DNA of 64,000 nucleotides. Source: Caprella mutica (Eukaryota > Arthropoda > Malacostraca > Amphipoda > Caprellidae). A program made the position numbers and the translations under genes. Shown piece after piece: positions 9,301 through 17,055 of the stretch. The notes below the pieces were generated by a model that was given only the letters and a program-made list of their open reading frames with translations, had not been told where the DNA came from and ran no database searches. Positions within the stretch are counted from its first letter, which is position 1. Every line of letters starts with the position of its first letter. The DNA lies in assembly GCA_947561585.1 (NCBI GenBank), contig CANNZV010001468.1, positions 1 through 64,000 of the forward strand, written 5' to 3'.

Positions 9301-10542
9301 ATGAAAAAATTATTGCTCCTATTACCATTTTTCTTTTCTTATTCAGTTCAATCTCAAGACTCTAATATAGCGGTGTATGAAGAAGAAGTTATGCAACTTA
9401 CGGTTGATGTAGTTTACTTAGCTTCTGATTATTTGGAAGGGAGAGGTACAGGAACAATAGGAGAACAACGGGCAGCAGATTATATCATTCGACGATTTAA
9501 AGAGATCGGATTAACTCCAAAAGGAGAAAATGGAACATGGTATCAAGAATTTCCTTGGCATGAAATCACCAATCCTCATTCTCCTGAAAAAGGGAAGATA
9601 GAAGGCAAGGGAAAAAATGTTATTGGATATATTGATAACGGCGCAAAAACAACTGTTGTGATTGGTGGGCATTATGATCACTTAGGAATGGGCGGTAAAG
9701 GGTCTTTATATGATGGTGAACCAAAGATTCATAATGGCGCTGATGATAACGCAAGTGGAATAGCTGCTATGCTTCGAATTGCAAAGCAATTAAAAAATTC
9801 AAAATTAAAATCAAACAATTACCTCTTTATTGCTTTTTCAGGAGAGGAAAAAGGATTGTTTGGCTCAAAATATTATGCATCTAATTCTACCATCCCGATT
9901 GAAGACATCAATTATATGTTTAACATGGATATGGTGGGTATGCTTAATATGACTCGTGTATTGGCAGTTCAAGGAACAGGAACTTCGCCAATGTGGAAAA
10001 AGGTTTTAGAAGGAAAAAATAAACAAGCATTGGAAATCAAAGGAACAGAATCGGGAGTGGGGCCTTCAGATCATACTTCCTTTTATTTGAAAGATATTCC
10101 TGTATTGCATTTCTTTTCTGGTCAACATTCACATTATCACAAACCGACTGATGATGCTTCTCGGTTGAACTATGATGGTATATTTGTTATTTCGGAATTT
10201 ATGCTTTCTCTGATTGAGAAGGTGGATGGTGAACGTTTGGTTTTTACAAAAACAAAAGATTCACAAGAGAAAAAAGCAGCAGCATTTAAAGTGACATTGG
10301 GAGTGATGCCTGACTATGTTTATAATGGAAAGGGGATGCGTGTGGATAGTGTTATAAAAGGTAGAGTAGGAGATAAGGGAGGTTTAAAAGATGGTGATAT
10401 CATTATCAAAATTGGAGATATTGAAGTAGTCGACATTTATAATTATATGGAAGGTTTGGCGAGCTTTAAAAAAGGGGATACTGCGAAGGTTGTCGTTTTA
10501 AGAAAAAAGAAAAAGAAGAAATTGAAGGTGAAGTTTGAGTAA
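9301..10542 (+). CDS. Secreted M28 family metallopeptidase with C-terminal PDZ domain
   Basis: The 413-residue protein begins with a signal peptide (residues 1-19, MKKLLLLLPFFFSYSVQSQ). The M28 (aminopeptidase Y/S-like) domain spans about 30-310 and shows the two-zinc set: His124 (GGHYDHLG), bridging Asp148 (NGADDNASG), catalytic Glu182 with ligand Glu183 (SGEEKGLFGS), Asp210 (FNMDMVGML) and His280 (HYHKPTDD). A PDZ domain (about 325-412, LKDGDIIIKIGDIEVVDIYN) follows, an arrangement common in Bacteroidota and likely used to hold substrates or partners. It is presumably a periplasmic or surface aminopeptidase scavenging peptides. It stands alone between terminators at 9243 and 10547. Confidence 0.92.
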   Translation: MKKLLLLLPFFFSYSVQSQDSNIAVYEEEVMQLTVDVVYLASDYLEGRGTGTIGEQRAADYIIRRFKEIGLTPKGENGTWYQEFPWHEITNPHSPEKGKIEGKGKNVIGYIDNGAKTTVVIGGHYDHLGMGGKGSLYDGEPKIHNGADDNASGIAAMLRIAKQLKNSKLKSNNYLFIAFSGEEKGLFGSKYYASNSTIPIEDINYMFNMDMVGMLNMTRVLAVQGTGTSPMWKKVLEGKNKQALEIKGTESGVGPSDHTSFYLKDIPVLHFFSGQHSHYHKPTDDASRLNYDGIFVISEFMLSLIEKVDGERLVFTKTKDSQEKKAAAFKVTLGVMPDYVYNGKGMRVDSVIKGRVGDKGGLKDGDIIIKIGDIEVVDIYNYMEGLASFKKGDTAKVVVLRKKKKKKLKVKFE

Positions 10543-10546
10543 AAAT

Positions 10547-10587
10547 AAAAAATGCACTAATGAGATTTTCGTTAGTGCATTTTTTTG
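10547..10587 (+). terminator. Rho-independent terminator after M28 peptidase
   Basis: The stem AAATGCACTAA...TTAGTGCATTT with loop TGAGATTTTCG is followed by a T run. The same terminator plus the following TTTGTTTTATGCAA recurs at 13889-13940, so it belongs to the duplicated block. Confidence 0.75.
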
Positions 10588-10601
10588 TTTTATGCAATCT
10601 A

Positions 10602-10653
10602 CTCGGTAGGAGCTGCGCTGCTTAACCGAACTAAGATTACGGATTTTATCCGT
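10602..10653 (+). repeat. Double-hairpin element, copy 1
   Basis: The 52-bp element runs from CTCGGTAGGAGCTGCG to GGATTTTATCCGT. Half one folds as TCGGT...ACCGA with an inner AGC/GCT stem; half two is ACGGATTTTATCCGT. Related copies are at 10822-10873, 14037-14088 (both inverted, within the 183-bp repeats) and 14969-15020. Confidence 0.8.
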
Positions 10654-10728
10654 TTAAAATATATAAAAATAAAGAAACTGTTATCTTATGTGAAGAATGC
10701 TAACTATGAGATATAAAAGTATAGTAGT

Positions 10729-10911
10729 ACCATTAATAATAAAGGAGCAAAAGGATTATTAGAGGTTACTTTATTTGAAGATATTTGGGATGATGTTCAT
10801 TTGAACATTTAGAAAATATAGACGGGTGAAACCCGTAACTTTGGTTCGGTTAAGCAGCACAGCTGCTACCGAGCATATTGTGGCTCTTGGATAATTGTAG
10901 AGAACAGCAGG
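10729..10911. repeat. 183-bp direct repeat, copy 1
   Basis: This is identical to 13944-14126 apart from one base (A at 10738 against T at 13953). It contains a coding-like fragment ending at a TAG (10810-10812) and an inverted copy of the double-hairpin element (10822-10873). The two copies flank the histidine kinase in direct orientation. Confidence 0.95.
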
Positions 10912-11397
10912 GGCATATTTTTATACATTTGGATCTATCAGCGGAAAACTTATTAAGCAATAGTTTCCTAACAAGTTTTTAGCAAGAATTTAATATTTAC
11001 GAATCATTAGACAATACTTTAAAGCGTTTTCAAATACTCAAGCAAAGTCTTCCTTTCCGAATCCTCCAAAGAGTCCTGCTGGTGCTACGTTTGTGGATCG
11101 CTAGAGCAGAACCTTTGGTTCGTGCACGTTAGATATATAACCCCCCCCTTACAAAATATTTCGATTCGGTTAAATATCCACACTATACTACAAGGTGAAA
11201 GAAACTATCTTCTATTTTATCCGTTTTATAATTAGGTTCGTCGTTGCATAACGAAAAACGACCCAACTATTAAAAATTCTTTTTAACACAAAAAATAATT
11301 ATTTTGAATGCTATTTATTTCGCATTCCTTACTTACATAATATTTCGATATTAAAGGAAGAATTCCCTTTCAATATTTTACTTTATTAATCTTTTGG

Positions 11398-11550
11398 TAG
11401 TTGTAACAAAAGTTAATGAATAGATGAATCTGCTTTGAGAACTTTGTGAATGGCAATAGAGAAAGCAGAAATTCTTAAAGCTTTACGAACCCATGCCTCC
11501 CTCTGGTTTCGCAAAGCAGGTATTCCTAAATAATCTTTTGTTACAGAGTA
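11398..11550. mobile_element. MITE-like element, copy 1
   Basis: The ends are imperfect inverted repeats: GTAACAAAAG (11403-11412) and CTTTTGTTAC (11535-11544). The interior (CTGCTTTGAGAACTTTGTGA ... TTCTTAAAGCTTTACGAACC ... GGTTTCGCAAAGCAGG) recurs in inverted orientation at 35401-35568. No ORF fits inside. It could be a non-autonomous transposon remnant moved by a transposase elsewhere in the genome. Confidence 0.7.
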
Positions 11551-11573
11551 TTTAGTTTACGAAAAAAAAGTTT

Positions 11574-13607
11574 ATGAATGATAAATCTCAGTTATTAGTC
11601 ATGTTTTTCCTCTGTATTCTAAACTCAATATTTGCTCAGAATACAGATAAAATTGATTTTAAAATAGAGAACACACCAGACTCCATTATTTTCCAAACTT
11701 ACCTAGATTCCATTAAGAAGTACGTTTATAAAGATTCAAGAAAAATTATTGAATATAAATTACTTTGCGAAGAGATGATGTCTCAAGGGAAAGAGTTACC
11801 CAATACAAAACTGTTCGATTTTGTTTTACAAAATATTTATTACCATTATACTCAAGATAATGTAATAGAGGTTGCTAAAATTATTGAAACGAATAAGAAT
11901 ATGTTGGAATTAAAAGGAATATCATATACTCAAAAAACGGGATTCAAATATTTGGATGGTTATACAGCTATGGTTTTAGGAGATTCAGAGTTAGCACAAG
12001 AGTTATTTCTTCAATTATTGGAGGAAGCCAATGAGGAAAATGATTCTTCAATGATATTTCAATCTATCCATTCTTTAGGGGAGGTTTTTTTTAGACAGAA
12101 TGAATTAGAGTCTGCTGAAGAATATCTTTTAAATGCTTTGAATATCGTTTCTTTATTAGATGGAAAATCTACACAAAAAGTACTACACGTATATCTTGAA
12201 TTAGTGAATTTATATACCCAAAAAAAGGATTTGGATAAAGCACACGATTATAATGAAAAAGGGATACATCTTTCAGATTCATTAAATTTAATTGATTTTA
12301 AATTTGATTTTTTATTAAATAAGGTAGCTTTCTTAATTGAGAAAGATCAAGTCATTGCTGCAGAAGGTGCTTATGAAGAAGCTTTAGTGTTAGCGAAATC
12401 TTTTGGAAATAATTCTTATGAAAAGCAATGTAAAGAAGTTCGTGCAAAAATGTTAGTTGCAAAAAATAACTATAATACGGCTTTTAGACTTTATGAAGAA
12501 TTGATAGACGAAGAGGTAAAAGGACAACATGTATTGACAACCTTGTTGAGATATTATGATTCAGCTCATAAAATAGCAGGAGAAAATAGAAATAATACTA
12601 AGGCCTATCAATATCTTTTAAAGTCAAATGAAATAAAAGAAACTTTAGATTTAGAGGAACAATTGCAAAAAACAAAGTATGCACAAATAAAATTTAATGC
12701 AGAACAAAAAGAAAAAGAAAATTTAATTCTTACGGCTCAGGTTTTACAAAAAAAATCACAAAACCAATTGTTATATGCACTAGCTATAATTTTTGCATTA
12801 TTAATTATCTTACTTTTTAGAACTATAGTTCTAAAAAGAAAATATACTACTCAACTACAAAAAGAAGTTAAGATTAGAACAAGGGAATTTGAAAAAGCAA
12901 ATATATTGTTATCAAAATCTAATAAGGAATTGAATCAATTCAATAACATTCTTTCTCATGATTTGAAAGAACCACTTCGAAGTATTGTAGGATTTAGTTC
13001 TTTGGCAAGAAAAGAGGTAGGAGACAATAATCGTTTAAGGGAATATCTTGACTTTATAAATAAGAGTGGTCGACAATTAAATCAACTGATTGATGATGTT
13101 GCTGATTTTCAGAAACTAGGAAATCAAGATTCCTATGAATATAAATATATAGATTTAAATCAGGTGACTCAATCTATATTAGAAGCTATTCAACCTTTAT
13201 TGGATGGAAAAAATGCAAAAGTAAATTTTTCAAATTTACCTACCATTTATGCTAACTTTTCATTGGTATTTATTGTTTTTAAAAATCTTATAGAAAATGG
13301 AATTAAGTATAATCAAAGTGAAGAGCCTACAATTACTATCAAGTATAAACGAGAAGATAACAGCCATACCTTTTTGTTTCAAGACAATGGAATTGGGATA
13401 GCATCAGAATTTCATAAACAAGTATTTGGAATGTTTAAAAGACTTAATGATCGAGGTGCTTATGAAGGCTCAGGTCTAGGTCTAAATATTGTAAAAAAAC
13501 TAATGGATAATATAGATGGTGAGATAGGAATTTTAACCTCTGAGGAAGGAATGGGAAGTGTTTTTAAAATTAGCTTTCCGCGCTTAATAAAGGGAAAGAC
13601 CTCCTAA
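11574..13607 (+). CDS. TPR-containing membrane sensor histidine kinase
   Basis: The 677-residue protein has a signal peptide (1-22, ending IFAQ), a periplasmic region of TPR-like helical pairs (about 45-360), a short coiled coil, one TM helix (398-420), then a cytoplasmic kinase: the HisKA H-box around His462 (ILSHDLKEPLRSIVGF), N-box NLIENGIKYN (571-580), G1 DNGIGIA (604-610), F-box VFGMFKRL and G2 EGSGLGL (631-637). The HisKA sub-type (HDLKEPLR) is the light/phytochrome-like class often found in Bacteroidota orphan kinases. No response regulator is adjacent, so partner and signal are unknown. The gene lies between two 183-bp direct repeats and sits in otherwise repeat-filled DNA, so it may have been moved or rearranged with them. 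Confidence 0.93.
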   Translation: MNDKSQLLVMFFLCILNSIFAQNTDKIDFKIENTPDSIIFQTYLDSIKKYVYKDSRKIIEYKLLCEEMMSQGKELPNTKLFDFVLQNIYYHYTQDNVIEVAKIIETNKNMLELKGISYTQKTGFKYLDGYTAMVLGDSELAQELFLQLLEEANEENDSSMIFQSIHSLGEVFFRQNELESAEEYLLNALNIVSLLDGKSTQKVLHVYLELVNLYTQKKDLDKAHDYNEKGIHLSDSLNLIDFKFDFLLNKVAFLIEKDQVIAAEGAYEEALVLAKSFGNNSYEKQCKEVRAKMLVAKNNYNTAFRLYEELIDEEVKGQHVLTTLLRYYDSAHKIAGENRNNTKAYQYLLKSNEIKETLDLEEQLQKTKYAQIKFNAEQKEKENLILTAQVLQKKSQNQLLYALAIIFALLIILLFRTIVLKRKYTTQLQKEVKIRTREFEKANILLSKSNKELNQFNNILSHDLKEPLRSIVGFSSLARKEVGDNNRLREYLDFINKSGRQLNQLIDDVADFQKLGNQDSYEYKYIDLNQVTQSILEAIQPLLDGKNAKVNFSNLPTIYANFSLVFIVFKNLIENGIKYNQSEEPTITIKYKREDNSHTFLFQDNGIGIASEFHKQVFGMFKRLNDRGAYEGSGLGLNIVKKLMDNIDGEIGILTSEEGMGSVFKISFPRLIKGKTS

Positions 13608-13729
13608 CCCGCTGTTCGGTACAAAGCAGACTGACGAATAAAAGGAAACGTGCTCGTGAAATGTTTTACATTTATATGGATTAAAGAAGTGGGCTTTGCC
13701 TATCTCTTGATGACTTAAAGGATTTTATC

Positions 13730-13867
13730 ATGGAGCCTCTAAACTTTTTTGAAAAGGCACTAACAAGTTCAAAAGTAAGCAATGAGAAAAAGCAACATAT
13801 CTTTTCACATTTAGACAAAATGATTTTCTTATTTAAAGGGAAAGGTGCAGCAGCATCTTCAAAATAA
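13730..13867 (+). CDS. Short ORF, possible gene fragment
   Basis: The 45-residue ORF MEPLNFFEKALTSSKVSNEK... ends FKGKGAAASSK. The frame is also open upstream to about 13696 (LCLSLDDLKDFI), which reads naturally into it, suggesting the 3' end of a larger gene whose 5' part is lost or frameshifted. It lies directly before the second copy of the terminator/repeat block. It may not be expressed, and no family is recognised. Confidence 0.3.
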   Translation: MEPLNFFEKALTSSKVSNEKKQHIFSHLDKMIFLFKGKGAAASSK

Positions 13868-13888
13868 ACTTCCATGAACGCGGAAGTT

Positions 13889-13928
13889 AAAAAATGCACT
13901 AATGAAATTTTCATTAGTGCATTTTTTT
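13889..13928 (+). terminator. Terminator, second copy
   Basis: AAATGCACTAATGAAA and TTTCATTAGTGCATTT form a long stem followed by TTTTTG. It closely resembles the terminator at 10547-10587, including downstream TTTGTTTTATGCAA. Confidence 0.75.
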
Positions 13929-13943
13929 GTTTTATGCAAACTG

Positions 13944-14126
13944 ACCATTAATTATAAAGGAGCAAAAGGATTATTAGAGGTTACTTTATTTGAAGATATT
14001 TGGGATGATGTTCATTTGAACATTTAGAAAATATAGACGGGTGAAACCCGTAACTTTGGTTCGGTTAAGCAGCACAGCTGCTACCGAGCATATTGTGGCT
14101 CTTGGATAATTGTAGAGAACAGCAGG
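13944..14126. repeat. 183-bp direct repeat, copy 2
   Basis: One mismatch from 10729-10911. Here it follows the duplicated terminator directly, whereas copy 1 has about 130 extra bases between them that include a double-hairpin element. Confidence 0.95.
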
Positions 14127-14152
14127 TACTTATATCGAAAGAATGTAAGTGC

Positions 14153-14182
14153 TTTGTTGTTTTAAATGAATCAGTATCTTTG
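14153..14182 (+). promoter_or_regulatory. Bacteroidota-type promoter
   Basis: TTTG (14153-14156), an 18-base spacer and TATCTTTG (14175-14182) match the TTTG/TAnnTTTG pattern. The ATG of the next gene is 27 bases downstream. Confidence 0.5.
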
Positions 14183-14208
14183 AAAAAAAAACAATCAATT
14201 TTTTTTTT

Positions 14209-14841
14209 ATGAAAAAAACTTTGCTCTATTTTTTCCTATGTTTAGTTTCATGTCTTTATGGGCAACAACAAGTTCAAGACACATTAATTCTTTATCCTAC
14301 TTACGAAGATTTTCAAGAGGAAAAAGGGATCTTAAAAGTTGGAAACTTTAGATTCCATAGTAAGACTTCTTCATTTGGTAATGATTATTTTACTTTAAAA
14401 AATAAAAACAAATCAGTTCCTTGGCGAAAGAGAAAAGTGAATATAAGCGGGAAAAAATATTGGGGCTTTCATCTTAATACAGTTTTGTTTAGGATGTATG
14501 GAGGTAATCCATTATGTGTAATGAGTAAGGATAAGATTATTTATTATGAAAATGGTTATCCTCATTTAAACATATTGATCTATAAAAAGAAAAAAATTAA
14601 TTCTTTTTACGCTGAAGGTTGGGGATGTTCTCTATCAGATGACCTCAACACTAGAATAGTAAGAATACCAGGTTTTGGAATGATTGGAAGCGGAAGGTAT
14701 TATAATAAAACAGTCAAAAAATATCCTCAATTTGAACCCCTTTTTTCTTGTATGGCTAGAGGATTGTATCGATATAAACATATAAGAAAATGCATAGAGC
14801 ATCAGAGTGGAAAGGAACTTCCTGATCGATGGATTAAGTAA
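14209..14841 (+). CDS. Exported protein of unknown function
   Basis: The 210-residue protein has a clear signal peptide (MKKTLLYFFLCLVSCLYGQQ). The signal region contains a Cys (LVSCLYG) that could act as a lipobox, but the GQ after it also looks like a normal signal peptidase site, so lipoprotein status is uncertain. The mature part is basic and rich in Tyr/Lys with beta-like segments (KKYWGFHLNTVLFRMYGGNP, EGWGCSLSDDLNTRIVRIPG) and no recognised domain. A good promoter lies just upstream. It sits alone in a repeat-rich region; downstream are another double-hairpin element and a small terminator-like stem. Confidence 0.7.
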   Translation: MKKTLLYFFLCLVSCLYGQQQVQDTLILYPTYEDFQEEKGILKVGNFRFHSKTSSFGNDYFTLKNKNKSVPWRKRKVNISGKKYWGFHLNTVLFRMYGGNPLCVMSKDKIIYYENGYPHLNILIYKKKKINSFYAEGWGCSLSDDLNTRIVRIPGFGMIGSGRYYNKTVKKYPQFEPLFSCMARGLYRYKHIRKCIEHQSGKELPDRWIK

Positions 14842-14968
14842 ATAGAATTATTCAAATGTAAATTAATAAATCTTGAAAATTTGTTAAAAACCTTCCATAC
14901 CGCTAGCGCTGAGCCTTAGATTACCTTGCTGTGCGATACAAAGCACAATGATAATTAAAAGCACAATG

Positions 14969-15020
14969 CTCGGTAACAGCTTTGCTGTTTAACCGAACGA
15001 AAGAGACGGATTCGATCCGT
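14969..15020 (+). repeat. Double-hairpin element, copy 4
   Basis: CTCGGTAACAGCTTTGCTG to GGATTCGATCCGT follows the same two-hairpin plan as 10602-10653, in the same orientation. Changes are compensatory in the inner stem (AGC-TTT-GCT) and the second palindrome (ACGGATTCGATCCGT). Confidence 0.8.
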
Positions 15021-15046
15021 CAATAATATAGTAACAGAGAAAATAA

Positions 15047-15076
15047 ATGCACTTACGTCAGAAGATGTAAGTGCAT
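15047..15076 (+). terminator. Possible terminator
   Basis: ATGCACTTAC (15047-15056) pairs with GTAAGTGCAT (15067-15076), followed by TGTTAAAT. The T-run is weak and the stem is 205 bases from the nearest stop codon. Confidence 0.4.
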
Positions 15077-15324
15077 TGTTAAATATTATCAATTAAAAAT
15101 TACACCCCATGAATCGCAAAATATAGATTCGTGGGTTGTCAAGCAAACTGAACTTGGTTCGTTTTTAACTAAATAACCTACTTGTTTTTAATGAATCCCC
15201 ACATTTTAACAACTGTTAAGACGTTAAATTTTAAACCTTAACTAATTTTAAGAAATTATCTTCTTAAATTAGAGAACCTATCTGAGTAACATCCACATTT
15301 GTAAACCTTCTTAAATTTTATTCT

Positions 15325-16065
15325 ATGAAAATCAAAAATCTACTTGTTATTTTATTTTTTACACCATGTTTTCTTTTCGCTCAATTACAAGCTCAGGAAT
15401 TAGAAACAGAGATAATTACCGAAACTCCCATCCTTAGTGCCTACGGTGGTTTCCAATTTCAATTTGTTAATTTCTCTGATGTAAATGATCAGGTGCTTCC
15501 AAACTTTGATGCTCAAAAATTAACCTATGGTATTTTTGGATTAAATGGAGGACTGCATTTGAATATTCCAAATACTCCATTTTCAACTTCATTGGAAGGT
15601 TCTTTTTCTGAGACCTGTCCAGAAGAAGATGAGGATGAAGAATATGAATATGGCACTCAAGTTTTAGTCAGAGGATTCGGAGCAAAGTTAAAACAGTCAG
15701 CTCGAGTTTATGAAAAAAATGGTTTCTCAGTTGTACCATCTTTAGGCGTTGGATTTCAAAAAACATGTGTCAAAATTGAAGGTGATCTTGGTGGAGGTGA
15801 AGACGGAGATTCTGATTCTTTTTCAAATAAAAGTTGCAATAGTAATTATTATACTGAAATCGGAATTGGAGTAGAACAAGAAGTTCCAATGTGTGCTCCT
15901 TCTCGAACGATGGTTATGGGAGCAAGTTTCAATTATCGAAAGCCAATTGATTTAACACAAAACTATTCTCCAGAAGATGAATCTTATGTGGATTTATCCA
16001 ATACAAATTTGAATAAACCTACACTTGAGTTTTATTTTCGATTCCCACTTTATTATGGTAAATAG
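15325..16065 (+). CDS. Exported outer-membrane beta-barrel-like protein
   Basis: The 246-residue protein has a signal peptide (about 1-25, CFLFAQLQAQ). Successive amphipathic strands with Gly/aromatic turns (ILSAYGGFQFQFVNF, TYGIFGLNGGLHLNI, VVPSLGVGFQKTCVKI, YTEIGIGVEQEV) and a last strand FYFRFPLYYGK ending in a basic residue resemble an eight-strand barrel of the OmpX/PorT kind. The loops are acidic (CPEEDEDEEYEYG and GGGEDGDSDS), which could bind cations. There are several Cys. Function unknown. It is flanked by its own terminator at 16092 and shows no operon partners. Confidence 0.72.
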   Translation: MKIKNLLVILFFTPCFLFAQLQAQELETEIITETPILSAYGGFQFQFVNFSDVNDQVLPNFDAQKLTYGIFGLNGGLHLNIPNTPFSTSLEGSFSETCPEEDEDEEYEYGTQVLVRGFGAKLKQSARVYEKNGFSVVPSLGVGFQKTCVKIEGDLGGGEDGDSDSFSNKSCNSNYYTEIGIGVEQEVPMCAPSRTMVMGASFNYRKPIDLTQNYSPEDESYVDLSNTNLNKPTLEFYFRFPLYYGK

Positions 16066-16091
16066 TTTTTAAATCAAAATGTAAAAAAAAA

Positions 16092-16133
16092 CAAAACACA
16101 AATTGTGAATCACAATTTGTGTTTTGATCTTTT
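16092..16133 (+). terminator. Rho-independent terminator
   Basis: CAAAACACAAATTGTG (16092-16107) and CACAATTTGTGTTTTG (16111-16126) are perfect complements with a 3-base loop, followed by ATCTTTTTT. Confidence 0.8.
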
Positions 16134-16178
16134 TTGAAACATATCCTACCTATCCCGTAAACTATTTTAAAAAAGAAA

Positions 16179-16862
16179 ATGCCACTTATCCTCGAACGTA
16201 CCGTTCAAAATAAAACCCAAGAATTTTTAGAAAAAAGATATAGACGCAAAGCGAAAGGCAAACGGATTTTTTCGAAAACTGAAATGCCAACCAAAGCAAA
16301 ATATGGAAGAAAACGTGCGGATGGATTTTTAGCATTCCAACATTATATTTGGGGAAATTATGTTGTCAGTATGGAAGCTAAATCTATAAAAACTTTACCT
16401 GCAATCAAACCTTATCGGGATGAATTTATTATGGTTTTGAATAGTTTGAAAGTAGGTTTTTATTGTTGTGTAGGTTCTGGTGCATTTTATACTTTATTCA
16501 AATGGAATGATCAGATGTGGCAATTTTTATTGCCTTTTTATGTGCTGATAATTAGCGCACTATTTTATGCATTGTTGACATGGAGAAGTTATAGGCATCA
16601 AACCATAGATGTGATTGACCAACTCAAACAATATCCTGCTAATGAAAAATGGTTAGCTTTTTCAAAAGATAGTTATGAGTCTTTAAAAAAAACAAAACAA
16701 AACGATCTAAGGAAAATATGTAAGGCTAGGGGAATTGGTTTAATAATTTTTAGTAATAGAATTACAGTTTTGGAAAAACCTAAATTTCGATGGCATTGGG
16801 GAAAGGATTTTTTAAAATATTATAGTAAAGAAAAAGAGGTGCGACAGCATCTTGGTTTGTAA
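16179..16862 (+). CDS. Two-TM protein with a putative PD-(D/E)xK nuclease-like core
   Basis: The 227-residue protein has no signal peptide. The basic N-terminal part (1-85) contains KRADGFLAF with Asp48 and VVSMEAKS with Glu66-x-Lys68; the spacing and context fit the D...ExK core of restriction-endonuclease-like folds, including NERD and related families. Two hydrophobic segments (about 88-107 and 114-134) follow, then a C-terminal part of about 90 residues with strand-like ARGIGLIIFSNRITVLEKP. This could be a membrane-tethered nuclease-fold protein whose C-terminal half completes the fold. The next gene, 193 bases downstream, is an McrC homologue that also carries a PD-(D/E)xK core, which makes a joint nucleic-acid-defence role worth considering, but nothing proves it. 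The nuclease assignment is inference from motifs only. Confidence 0.6.
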   Translation: MPLILERTVQNKTQEFLEKRYRRKAKGKRIFSKTEMPTKAKYGRKRADGFLAFQHYIWGNYVVSMEAKSIKTLPAIKPYRDEFIMVLNSLKVGFYCCVGSGAFYTLFKWNDQMWQFLLPFYVLIISALFYALLTWRSYRHQTIDVIDQLKQYPANEKWLAFSKDSYESLKKTKQNDLRKICKARGIGLIIFSNRITVLEKPKFRWHWGKDFLKYYSKEKEVRQHLGL

Positions 16863-17055
16863 GCATAAAATTTCTATAAATCATTTTTCTGAAAACCTTT
16901 AATTCTTTATTCAGAATAAATGTGAACAATTACTTACCTACAAAAAACAAAATTAACTTTTGCCCAAGCCTATGGCAAAACCCATCTCATGATTTCCCTG
17001 ATTTTCCTATCTTTGAATTATTACTTGAGAAGTCTAAAATAATTCAATTAAGAAA

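Larger units (their letters stand above)
10543..11573. other. Gene-free, repeat-rich interval
   Basis: About 1 kb without a credible gene. It holds a terminator, a 52-bp double-hairpin element, the first copy of the 183-bp repeat (with a short coding-like tail KGAKGLLEVTLFEDIWDDVH ending in TAG) and a MITE-like element. Between 10912 and 11397 I see only AT-rich sequence with an eight-C run near 11142-11149 and nothing I can name. Confidence 0.7.
14842..15324. other. Gene-free interval with hairpin elements
   Basis: No ORF of note. It contains the double-hairpin element at 14969-15020 and a terminator-like stem at 15047-15076. From 15080 to 15324 it is AT-rich leader sequence for the next gene. 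Confidence 0.6.

Noticed and set aside
13681..13914. Minus-strand ORF of 77 residues
   Set aside because: It runs through the terminator and repeat block and opposes a more natural plus-strand fragment; no protein-like features.
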